From the NCBI GenBank assembly GCA_950295325.1, contig OX485809.1, forward strand, positions 2,666,001 to 2,730,000: DNA of 64,000 nt. Direction: 5' to 3'. The translations under genes were made by a program, and so were the position numbers. Below the pieces are notes generated by a model. That model was given only the letters and a program-made list of their open reading frames with translations, had not been told where the DNA came from and ran no database searches. Of the stretch, positions 47,780 through 57,059 are shown piece after piece; within the stretch, counting starts at the first letter, position 1, and each line of letters starts with the position of its first letter. The stretch comes from Polytrichum commune (taxonomy: Eukaryota; Streptophyta; Polytrichopsida; Polytrichales; Polytrichaceae).

Positions 47780-48324
47780 ACTATCGCCGTCTCCAATCCG
47801 TCCCTTCGTGTCCCTCCCATCCCTTCGTGGGCGATGGACACCATGTGTCTTCTCCCCCCTCTAACTGTTTTCCCCTTCTTCTCCTTTGCTCCTTCCCTCT
47901 CTCTTTCTCCCTCCCTCCTCCCTTGCTCCCGGCCCCCTCGCTCTCCAGTTCAAATTTAGTGCATTATTCCCTCCCTCCTTACCTTGCTCCCGCTCCCTCC
48001 TCCATCCCTTCCCACTCCCTGGCGCCCTCTACCATCGTCGCCTCCTCCATCGCCAAACCCTCCCAATTCTTCCCTCCTCGCCTCCCTCCCCACTCCCTGG
48101 CACCATCCCACCAGCGCCACACTTCCTCTCCTCCTCCCTCCACACCTCTTCACTCCTTGGAGTCGCACCTCCTCACCTCCCTCTAGCACCTCCTCACTTG
48201 AATTCTTCACCACTCTCAATCCTCCCTCACTCCACTATCCACTATCACTCCTCCTTGACGCCAGTGAACACTCTCACAAGTATTCATACTTCCCTCCAAT
48301 CTTCCTCCATTGCCTCCATTGTTG
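47780..48324 (+). promoter_or_regulatory. Pyrimidine-rich block, possible 5' leader of a broken gene
   Basis: About 540 bp almost free of A/G runs, made of ctccct and cttcct words with two copies of cactccctggc. Open frames over it are Pro/Ser/Leu-rich artefacts. It ends just before a good splice donor (ttg|gtgagt, 48325-48330). CT-rich leaders are common in plant genes and in some retroelements. Confidence 0.45.
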
Positions 48325-49004
48325 GTGAGTTTTCCAATCACTCTTGATACATTCGAAATTTCTTTGAGTTAGGTATTTTGTGTGTTGAATGTGTTGCTAT
48401 TGTGATTGTTTGTGCTTTCTTTGTATGTTTGGCATGATTTTCTGGGTTGCTTGCATGAGGATTGATAGGATTGTGCATTGACATTTTCTACTCGCTTGTC
48501 AATTTCTTGTTTGTTGGTTCTACACTTGAAGTTGCTGAAATTTCTGGCATGTACATTGCTAGTTGATTATTGTGGAAATTTGTGGATGATTCTTTCTAGT
48601 TTCCGATTTCATTTGTCTAGTGAATTGCTAGTTTTAATGAATATCTGAATTGCCTCAATGTTTGAATTTCTTGAATGTTTGAATTGCTTGAATGTGTGAA
48701 GTTCTCAAATGTATGAATTGCTTGAATGTTTGAATTCCTTCAATGAATTGCTAGCCTCATGAGAGTCTGAATATATGTTTGAATGAAGTGCATCAATTGA
48801 TGACCTCAATTGAATGAATCATGAATTGTTGGTGTGCGGATTTGATTGCATTGAAATGATTCACATATGTTTGTTGATTGATATCTTTAATATGTGAACT
48901 TCAATGTATGAATGTCTGACAATTAGTGTTTGTGGTTAATTTTTGTGTAGGAACACGCATTGAAATTCAACAACAATTGCAATGAGCCGACCAAAGAAAA
49001 CTAG
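48325..49004 (+). pseudogene. Probable leader intron and first coding codons of a broken gene or transposon
   Basis: A gtgagt donor at 48325, a T-rich interior with many ttgaatg words, and an acceptor tttttgtgtag ending at about 48950 suggest a 5' UTR intron. The next segment has an ATG at 48982 in good context (gcaatgagc) that begins MSRPKKTS. At about 49008 the sequence switches to a repeat that also occurs inverted at 51915-52094, so the rest of the gene was replaced or lies elsewhere. A short basic start like this would suit a transposase, but it is too short to name. Confidence 0.35.
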
Positions 49005-49007
49005 TGA

Positions 49008-49090
49008 GTTATGCCTGTTTAAACCTTGGCAGTCCAAGGAATCACTCCCAGGCACTGCTGTACCAGGGCGCTGTCCCGGGACAGCGCCCT
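49008..49090 (+). repeat. Left part of a 180-bp repeat, split by an LTR insertion
   Basis: Runs from gttatgcctg through ccttggcag, ggcactgctgtacc and gctgtcccgggacagc. It continues at 51188-51287 after the 2.1-kb insertion, and its intact inverted partner is 51915-52094. It is not coding. Confidence 0.8.
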
Positions 49091-51182
49091 TGTGAGCCAA
49101 ATTTTTGGTCTCTTAGTTCAACTATGAGCAAAGAGACAGTAAGTAGATGAAGTTCATCCAACCGGATGAAGATAGTTGAACTATAGACTAGGGAGTAGTT
49201 AGAACTATAGGCACGGGCTTAGGTGCCCTTAGGTAGTTAAGATAACTATCGTCTTCCTCGCCTCTGTAAGAGGGCAGGCGAGGGAGAGCAAGGCAGACAT
49301 TTCCAGATAATTGTTGAGTGCATTGTAGAACTATAGGCATGTCTCCCTCAGCGCCGTGAACGGGCGAGGTTCATTGTCAAACTATCTTCTGAGTAAAACC
49401 TAGCGATCACCGCAGTGATTGTGGGATGCTGGCTTCTGTTGAAGAATATTGTTATTTTGGATTTTGAGTATATTGAATGGCCGAAGTAGGTCGAACTAAT
49501 TTCTGTTTCAAAAGAGTAATGTGAATTGTGAAACTATTGGTCGAAGTGGCAAGTGTCTGTGTGAGTATGCGAGCAGAGTCAAGTGAGATCGAGTAAACCT
49601 GTGTGTAAAGCAAAATTGATAGGAGGAGTGTAAGAAACTATTATCAATGGTGGTATGTGAAATCTGTTGAGACTAAAGTGAAGAGCAGAGTTGTATGAGT
49701 TCAAAATGTGAGGAGCATTGCGAGAAGAACCGAAAAGCAATTGATCCCAGAAAGGAAGAGGATACGATTGAAACAGAGGGAAGAACGATAAGCGAGAGAG
49801 CAAGTGTGAGGAATTTGAGAGGAATGATGATTCAGAGAAATAAATTCGAAGTGATAACTATTGGCAGAGAGGAAGCGAACATTGTGTAACTATGGTTGGA
49901 ATGAAGAACTTGGAACATAGTTGAGCAAATTGATATTGCAAACCTGGAGGGAGTACAGATTGACTGTATGAATGAACTACTGTTTGGTTGAGAAATGTGT
50001 CCGAGCAGAGAGGTAAATTGAGTAAGAATGGCACCAAGGAAGAGAGAGGGAGTTGAACTATCGTCTAAGGGAATACAGGATGTCACCGAGTAACCTTCCG
50101 ACTACCTGTGAGAGGGGGAAACCGGTTGAGTCGAGAGCTAGCTTGAGTACAGTGTAACTATGGACTATAGTTGAAATCCACAATAGGCTGGGAGAAGCCG
50201 AAAGGCCATGCGTTAGGCCTAGGATTAAACTATAGACTATTGTTGAGGCCTGTGATAGGCATTGTGAGGAAGCCGGGAGGCACTGAGAGGCCAAGAGTCA
50301 GGCCATTGTGTGGAGTGATTATTGTTAACCTGAGGAAGGTAGGGAGAGATTAAATGAATATTGTTCAGCCTTAAGAGAATATAGTTGAAATTTGAACTTA
50401 GGCTGTTAGTGTTGTAATTAAGAAGAATGGAATTTAAGAGGGATCTCAATCAACCGAGGTGATGAGAAATCACTTCTGATCGGTTGATTAGAGAAATTAG
50501 TAAGGATTGTAAGAGGGATCAAGTGTAAGAGGGATAGAATTAACTTTGGTTCATAAATGTTACCTAGGCATAAGTTAATCTAATCTTAATTAAGTTTTAA
50601 TTGATCATTAGTCACGAGGAGAGATCTTTGAGTATGGAATGCGATTTAATCCTTTCAACCATTGTCTTGTGTGTTACCTTGGTTGTTGTTGTTGTAGGTT
50701 GTGCAGGGCGACCAAGACTATAGCTTGACTGTTAAGCTTTGTTAATTGCACAAGTTGTGAGTAATGATTAAATCCGGAGATAAGGAATAAACAAATGTTT
50801 TGTATTGGAATTAACATTGACCAAGTAATAAAGGAATTGCCTTGAATTGAAGATGCATTGGCCAATGATTACCAAAGACAATTGTGATACTCAAAGACTA
50901 TTGTTCTCGAAAGACTATTGTTATACAAAATCTCATGACGAGATGGTTACTACTGAGATTGACACACATACCCTACTGAATGAGATACAATGAGAGGAAA
51001 TCAAGAGAGAGAAAGAGAGTGAAAGACATACCAATCATGTTTTAGAGTGAAGATAGCAACCCTTTGGTCTAATTAATGAACTATGAAGTGACAAATGCCT
51101 GTAATAGACACCAATTAAGTCTTCTTTGAGAGTCTGTGCCCTGGGTTTTGGGTTATTTAAGTGAGAGCAAAAACTAACTACA
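49091..51182. mobile_element. Probable solo LTR (2092 bp, TG...CA, 5-bp duplication)
   Basis: Begins tgtgagcc and ends actaca, flanked by gccct at 49086-49090 and 51183-51187. The insertion interrupts a repeat whose unbroken copy at 51915-52094 shows the pre-insertion junction. TG...CA ends with a 5-bp duplication are diagnostic of LTR retrotransposon integration. I see no second LTR, primer-binding site or gag-pol frame, so a solo LTR from unequal recombination fits best. The interior has many aactata motifs. Orientation is not established. Confidence 0.7.
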
Positions 51183-51187
51183 GCCCT

Positions 51188-51287
51188 ACTCAAATTGCCA
51201 TAACTCCTAACTCACACCTCCGATTGAGGTGTTTTTGAGCATTCTAGAATCAACACGCCATGAGCTACGCATAGCTATGGCCTTACC
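51188..51287 (+). repeat. Right part of the split 180-bp repeat
   Basis: Contains ccataactcctaactcacacc, a ttgagcattctagaatca block and catgagctacgcatagc; partner of 51915-52020 in inverse. Confidence 0.8.
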
Positions 51288-51451
51288 TTCATGCTATAAT
51301 TATTTTGGTAGTTCTTGATTATTTATTTTGAAAATTTTGGGTGATAAATGAGTAGTTTCAATCCTTGACCCGTATTTGAGAAGAAGGTGCACCAAATCCA
51401 AGAAATGTCTGGTATTGTGAATAGCCATGGATTGGCATGAGCAAAGTAATA

Positions 51452-51671
51452 CTCCCTCTGTTTCAAAATAAAATTGTGGTTTCTATTTCAGTGCGGGATT
51501 AAGAACAGTGACCGGATTTGAACCACAATGCGCTTTTTAACCAAAATTGGGAGTTGCCGAAAAGTTGCCGACGTCTCTGTCATGCCCGGAGGAGGTCCGT
51601 AACGAAACCATGGTTTTATTCTGGCACGGAGTTTATGCAGAAACCATGGTTTTATTGTGAAACAGAGGGAG
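51452..51671. mobile_element. Stowaway-like MITE, copy 2 (220 bp)
   Basis: Terminal inverted repeats ctccctctgtttcaaaataaaa and the complement ctccctctgtttcacaataaaa (one mismatch) with TA on both sides (51450-51451, 51672-51673). An internal second copy of aaaccatggttttatt lies next to the right end. Its ends are better preserved than at 9643-10053, so it is probably younger. Confidence 0.9.
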
Positions 51672-51914
51672 TAAGTTACAATTATAGTCTTTCATAGCAA
51701 AGGACAAAGCCTCACGGTTCTACCGTTTTCTTGTTTATAATTTGTCGCGCACCTCTCCATGAGGAGTGCCCAAAACACCATGGGCACAAGGGGGACCCCG
51801 GAGTGACACCCGGGACTTGTGGCGCCGTTGGTGAGAGGGCCCAAGTGATCCTAGTGTGGGCGAGGGCCCGGGCGTTGGAAACGCCTCCCACCCACGGAGA
51901 CTAGGAGGCACAAG

Positions 51915-52094
51915 GGTAAGGCCATGAGCTATGCCTAGCTCATGGCGTGGTGATTCTAGAATGCTCAAGAACACCTCGGAGGTGTGAGCTAGGAGTTATG
52001 GCATTTTGAGTGGGGCGCTGTCCCGGGACAACGCCTTGGTACAGCAGTGCCTAGGAGTGATTCCCGGGACTGCCAAGGTTCAAACATGCATAAC
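51915..52094 (-). repeat. Intact inverted copy of the 180-bp repeat
   Basis: The reverse complement reads gttatgcatg, ccttggcagtcccggg, ctgtaccaaggcg, gggacagcgccccactc and ccataactcctagctcac. It lacks the LTR found in the plus-strand copy and so provides the empty site. Confidence 0.8.
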
Positions 52095-53183
52095 TTCGTC
52101 AATACTTGCCTGAATGGGGCAAGTGAGGAGTCCATCGGCATCTACGTGAAGCGTAAATGAAGATGGAGTGGTTGCTTGTTAGCATCAGACATCATACAAG
52201 GAAGTTATGATGGTTTGAAGCTGCTGGGGGCTTCTAGGCCCAGCGGCTAAAGGAAAATGTCTACTTGGCCCCAACTCTTGGTAGAGAGAGAAAAGGTTTC
52301 TTGACGGTGGGATAGGGGCCCCGCGTAGAATCATAGAGGCTTATATGGGCGAGGTGGTGTGGCCTCACCCACCCGAGGCCGAACGGCACGGCCTCCATGG
52401 GCATTGGCCCAATGTGAGGCCATAGTTGCTTAGCATGGTTCAGGTTGTTGTAGTGTTGCTCCGGCAACGCGATGATCAACATAAGATTGGACTTCCATGG
52501 ATGGAAGTCCACATCTAGGAATGGATTACCGATTAAGGGGTGAGTCCCGAAAGCAAAGTAGGAGGGTTGATTCCCCTCTTATGAACTATAAGGTCCGGGG
52601 TAGGAGGAGCAAACCATTAGCATGGCGTTATGCGAAGGGTTAGCACTCGTAACCTTTGCTAGAAAGGGAAATTGGCAAGATTTTTAAGGGGACTAGCAAG
52701 GGTTGCGACACAAAGTGGTTAGGAAATTTGCTCTTGAAACAAAGAAGTTGATGCATAGTCTCTGTCCTCCAAACAGAGCCAAAAAACTCAAAGTGGTTTT
52801 AGACTCATGGCACACATGTAAGGGAGTCTGATGTCTACAAGGGTATTGTTAAGAATGCTATGAGGGTATGTGGACACTACTAACTATGTGTTAGGCTCCC
52901 ACAACTCGTAATCCATTTACTTGAGTTGGTTATTAATCATAATTGATTACTCAACCAAGAGCCACATGGTTATTAGAACTTGTCACAATATCATCCATAA
53001 TTCATAGATTTTGTCAATGAGTTGATTGATCGTGTAAGATAATCACTCAAGTACGTGAATGACTTGCTGCCCTCAACTAATAATCCACTCTCCTCTCATT
53101 GCTTATCTAGTTCATATCCAGAGGATACCAAATCTCATTGACAACACACAACAATTCGTTTAGAGTCTTCGATTCTCTTTAGT
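52095..53183. other. GC-richer intergenic DNA, then the LINE 5' leader
   Basis: 52100-52750 has balanced composition, a perfect 10-bp hairpin (tggacttcca with its complement around 52488-52511) and an unclassified 83-codon minus frame at 52261-52512. 52750-53183 is AT-rich and probably includes the LINE 5' UTR, but its start is not marked by any duplication I can see. Confidence 0.4.
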
Positions 53184-56100
53184 ATGGATTCTAATTCATC
53201 GATACTGAGACTGAGTTCCGGCGGGGGCTCCGCGATGGGCGGACCAAGCTCAGACACAGTGGTAGACACAAACAACAGATCGCTAGCAGACTGCCGAAGG
53301 CAGCAACAAGGAGGCCACAGCGACCCCCGATTGACCAACACATTGCAGACAGACAGCAACCCAAGCAGTAAATCGTTCGTAGACTGCCGAAGGCAGCATC
53401 ACGGAGACCACAGAGACCCCCGAGTGAACAACACATCGCAGATACTGAGATCTAACCGAACACCTGCATGCCGAAATGAGCAAAACAGACACCCTCCAAC
53501 AGACACCCGATGCTGCACTGATCGACACCAAATCACTACAACATATTTACATCAAGAAGAAGGGCCCGATGAAGAACCTACACAAGACAAGAAGCCGCAA
53601 CCAGATCCAAGCACGGAAGGTAGAAGAAGGAAGCCACCGCAAACTATCAACACTAGGGTTTCCTCCCTGTTTATTCAATGGGTGCTTATCAACACCATTA
53701 CAATGTGCACATCTGCACACCTCACTGCCCTCTCAATCCCCCTCCACACTCTCCACTCACAAAGCTACATCCCACCCAAGCTACCACCCGAAGTCTACCC
53801 ACCAAGCTCTTCTCTCTCCACACCCACTTCAACAAACCACAACCCACCAATACCACACCTCTCACTCCAGCATTGCTCTACATCTCTACTCCACAATGTA
53901 AATCCCCACACCGATCCGCTCCCACAAGCCGAGAGCTCGCCCGCGCCAATGGCACCCACACAGCACCACCACACAACAGTAAGTATAAAAACTTGCACCT
54001 ACCAGCAATCAACTACATACTCCAACACAACCCAAAAATCCCACTCCACAACAATTATAAGCTTACCTCCGAAAAGAAGATGCCGATCCCGCACTCCACA
54101 CGCGATTGCCCGCTCGCTCCCTCCATACCAGCACCCTACGACCACGTACATCCCCCACCCACCACACAGAAAAGTATCCCCCACACAGACAAGCCGCCGA
54201 ACACATCATACTGCCCTCAAGCTTCCCCTCCCACACACCCAGATCCAACACACCCCCACAAGCAACCCACACTCACTTACCCCAAAAACAGACAATCCCA
54301 ACCCCAGCCCCAATGCACGCCGACCCCCTGACCCCCACTTGCACCCACCAGCTCCCGAACGGCACCCAATCCAGGATCGCCTCCCCCAAAAATACAAGCG
54401 CCAGAACACTCTCCAAGCACGATCCAGCCACGATACCCACTCAGACAAAGCAGACCCCCAACTTAGCCCCCTCCCTCTACACCACTTCACAAAAATACAC
54501 AACAATAGCAACAACAGACAGGCAATCACCTCCCCCCTAAACCTCACCCTCTACCCAACACAATACCTTCAAATACCACCCCAAACTCCATCTCTCAACA
54601 CCCACAACTCACCTCTCCACACTCACACCTCCTCCCTCTCACAACACCCTCCAATGGCCGCCCACACTACCTCCTTCCCCACTGACCAGGATAGAACTAG
54701 ACATGCGACACAGGACCAACAGGATCGCCCACACAACGCCCCCACTGCAGAATTCGAAGCCGCAGCTCCAGGGCAGGTAGTCGAAGGACGTATGGAGCAG
54801 AGCGAAGACGGCTACAGAACCAGGGGCCCAACCAGGAGCGAGAAGCCGACCCCGAAGTCGACACCGAAGGCGGACATGTCGACAGGAGCCTCCCAGGGCA
54901 CCGGGAAAACGGGCCAGCGGAGGGACGGAGGCAGAGACCGTCCCAACCAGCAAGGCCCCGGACCTGCCACACGGGCCCAACTCCGAACCAGTTCACTCAG
55001 CAGCAGAGCCCGAACAGAGACCAGCAGAAGAAGCATTGGGAGACGGAGGGCCCTAATCCAAACATATAGTGATGAGGAGGACGACCCAGCTGCTCCACTA
55101 GCCAACCAACTAGCACCACTAAGGGTACAAGCCACACCTTCTCATGATTTAGACATAGACATGCAACTTGTGGATGTGTCCCCCGAACACGGCGGTAGCT
55201 CACTTCACTTCTCCACTTCGCATGATGACTCCCGAGCCGCACCCCACCAAGCCGTCATGTCTATCTCTCAACTAGATGCTATCAATTTAGCGGATAACAC
55301 ACTTACACCTCCCACTAGGAAGGAGCTCGCCATAGACACCCAAAGTGCCAAGAGAAGGAGGAGCGAGGCGGGAAGGCAAGCTACCCACACCAACACCAAC
55401 TCAACTCCGTGCACGAAGTCCAAGGAAGACATTCCAAGCATCGACATCGTTGCACACATGTGGCTCGGTTTCTCCATACATGAGGACATGGCCATGAAGG
55501 AAGGTAAAGAAATCATCCGTGAACACCGCACCAACGAAGAATTTGCACAACTTGGGACTCCTACAAGGGAAGTCATCGACTTCAAGACACTTCGTAGGGC
55601 ATTTCCAAGGGTACCACAAACTCTATACCCAAATGAGAGGCCGGACGCGGTTCCCGGCAATCACCTCCACTTTACCCAAATCCCGAGGCAAGAGAGAACC
55701 GACCCCATCACCGGCCTCTCCGAAGGCTTCCACATCACAATTCGATACGATCACGGATTCAAAGGCGTCACTAGGCAAGAAGCAAGAGGAGCTTGTGTGG
55801 AGAGGCTTCGCCAAATGGACATCCCACTTGGCACCACCTACTCCAACCCAATTGACATCGGCATCAACGCGGTCACCAAGAATTGGGCGGGGTTCATAAA
55901 GGTACACCTAAAGAACCCACAACTAGATGGTTTGTCACTCCTTAAGGGTAATAGAGCATTTGTCATGCAAATGGAAGATGGAGAGAAAGTGATAGGCAAA
56001 ATAGAAAAAGGTTACGAATTAGCTACTAAAGCCCGCAATCTCCGGTTGCACCTTAAGGGTGAAACCCTCCGTCATGAAAATGCTTCCACCATCTTTGAGT

Positions 56101-57059
56101 GTCTAGTGCAAAATAGTTACTATAATGGACACCAACACGAGTTCATGGGTCTCACAAAACCGGAATTCGATAAGAATTTCGCGTTTCTTACCCTTACAAC
56201 GGAGGAGGCTAGAGATGTGGTCCTCAAGGAAGGCCTTCATTACAACAACGAGAGGTTGCAAGTAAGCATCACCCGCGACCGGACCGGTGCTAACCCCTCG
56301 GAACTCCGAATTAGCACTACTCTAGTAGCTAACAACTTACCACAACGGGAGCCACAAGCCGCCATCACCAAAGCCCTCAAACAAATCTTTGGAGAAGACA
56401 ACATCGTGGGCTTTAGTTTTGGACACAACAATCAAGACATCACCAACAAGCACGCGGGGTGGTGCCACATACAATGCTTAAATACCGCGGTCTACACCGA
56501 GTGGATCCACAAGTCTACCATCATCCTAGGGCGTCGCATCGACTTCATCCCACATCGAGGAAGCATCGACGGATCGGACCCAAACAAGACGGCCATCCGA
56601 CTTGCCCAAGCTCCCGCACGCGAAGCCATCGCCGACAAAATTCAAGCAATGGGTAATGCCACGAACACGAACCCACTTCTCACCGAGAAGTACCTAACAA
56701 CTTCCATAAAGGAACTTGAGGAGAAACTCGATGAGAAGTTTGGAACACTCACTACCTCCATCAACCACCACACGGACCGACGACACGACGCAACCACAAC
56801 AACCCTCACCAATCACTCCAACAACTTGCACGCACTCCTTGGAACAATAGCTCTTGAATTCCAACAATCCAACATTCGAATGCAAGGCATCATCAACGGA
56901 CTCTCCACCGTCGCCCCGGACATGCTCCTTAGAAATGCCCCACCACCAACAGCACACGGCCCGCACACGACCGCCTCACCACTACCACTTCAAGCGCCAC
57001 CGGGCTTCAACGGCAACCCACAAATGTACCATCAAGGATCACACACATTTAATGGATAG
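53184..57059 (+). CDS. LINE ORF1 protein, RRM-type (up to 1291 aa)
   Basis: ORF1 proteins of LINEs bind the element's RNA and form the ribonucleoprotein needed for retrotransposition. Residues 1 to about 490 are Pro/Thr/His/Ser-rich and low-complexity, with an in-frame 93-bp duplication (residues about 34-94, each with DCRRQ). This part may not be translated: it is A/C-rich and other frames are also open. A later Met at 54654 is an alternative start, after which composition becomes normal. A basic segment (SAKRRRSEAGR) precedes the folded part. Residues about 975-1030 (FAFLTLTTEEARDVV) and 1043-1135 (TTLVANNLP, HAGWCHIQC, RRIDFIPH) look like two RRM folds. Residues 1173-1246 are helical (ELEEKLDEKFGTL) and could oligomerise. 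No CCHC zinc knuckle is seen. Its TAG overlaps the ORF2 ATG. Confidence 0.75.
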   Translation: MDSNSSILRLSSGGGSAMGGPSSDTVVDTNNRSLADCRRQQQGGHSDPRLTNTLQTDSNPSSKSFVDCRRQHHGDHRDPRVNNTSQILRSNRTPACRNEQNRHPPTDTRCCTDRHQITTTYLHQEEGPDEEPTQDKKPQPDPSTEGRRRKPPQTINTRVSSLFIQWVLINTITMCTSAHLTALSIPLHTLHSQSYIPPKLPPEVYPPSSSLSTPTSTNHNPPIPHLSLQHCSTSLLHNVNPHTDPLPQAESSPAPMAPTQHHHTTVSIKTCTYQQSTTYSNTTQKSHSTTIISLPPKRRCRSRTPHAIARSLPPYQHPTTTYIPHPPHRKVSPTQTSRRTHHTALKLPLPHTQIQHTPTSNPHSLTPKTDNPNPSPNARRPPDPHLHPPAPERHPIQDRLPQKYKRQNTLQARSSHDTHSDKADPQLSPLPLHHFTKIHNNSNNRQAITSPLNLTLYPTQYLQIPPQTPSLNTHNSPLHTHTSSLSQHPPMAAHTTSFPTDQDRTRHATQDQQDRPHNAPTAEFEAAAPGQVVEGRMEQSEDGYRTRGPTRSEKPTPKSTPKADMSTGASQGTGKTGQRRDGGRDRPNQQGPGPATRAQLRTSSLSSRARTETSRRSIGRRRALIQTYSDEEDDPAAPLANQLAPLRVQATPSHDLDIDMQLVDVSPEHGGSSLHFSTSHDDSRAAPHQAVMSISQLDAINLADNTLTPPTRKELAIDTQSAKRRRSEAGRQATHTNTNSTPCTKSKEDIPSIDIVAHMWLGFSIHEDMAMKEGKEIIREHRTNEEFAQLGTPTREVIDFKTLRRAFPRVPQTLYPNERPDAVPGNHLHFTQIPRQERTDPITGLSEGFHITIRYDHGFKGVTRQEARGACVERLRQMDIPLGTTYSNPIDIGINAVTKNWAGFIKVHLKNPQLDGLSLLKGNRAFVMQMEDGEKVIGKIEKGYELATKARNLRLHLKGETLRHENASTIFECLVQNSYYNGHQHEFMGLTKPEFDKNFAFLTLTTEEARDVVLKEGLHYNNERLQVSITRDRTGANPSELRISTTLVANNLPQREPQAAITKALKQIFGEDNIVGFSFGHNNQDITNKHAGWCHIQCLNTAVYTEWIHKSTIILGRRIDFIPHRGSIDGSDPNKTAIRLAQAPAREAIADKIQAMGNATNTNPLLTEKYLTTSIKELEEKLDEKFGTLTTSINHHTDRRHDATTTTLTNHSNNLHALLGTIALEFQQSNIRMQGIINGLSTVAPDMLLRNAPPPTAHGPHTTASPLPLQAPPGFNGNPQMYHQGSHTFNG
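53289..53474 (+). repeat. In-frame 93-bp tandem duplication in ORF1
   Basis: gactgccgaaggcagca begins at 53289 and again at 53382. The following blocks, cacagcgacccccgattgac and cacagagacccccgagtgaa, match. The period is exactly 31 codons, so the frame is kept. Confidence 0.85.
57052..57059 (+). promoter_or_regulatory. Stop-start overlap between LINE ORF1 and ORF2
   Basis: ATGGATAG: the ORF2 ATG (57052-57054) precedes the ORF1 stop TAG (57057-57059) by two bases, in the +1 frame. Such overlaps permit termination-reinitiation, a mechanism shown for some insect LINEs. An upstream ATG in the ORF2 frame at 56854 exists, but lies within the ORF1 coding region. Confidence 0.6.

Noticed and set aside
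47761-48347. Open frames of 114-153 codons rich in Pro, Ser and Leu
   Set aside because: Composition artefacts of a polypyrimidine tract; three overlapping frames are open at once.
56854-57051. An earlier ORF2 start at 56854
   Set aside because: It lies inside the well-supported C-terminal coding part of ORF1; the ATG overlapping the ORF1 stop is the simpler choice.
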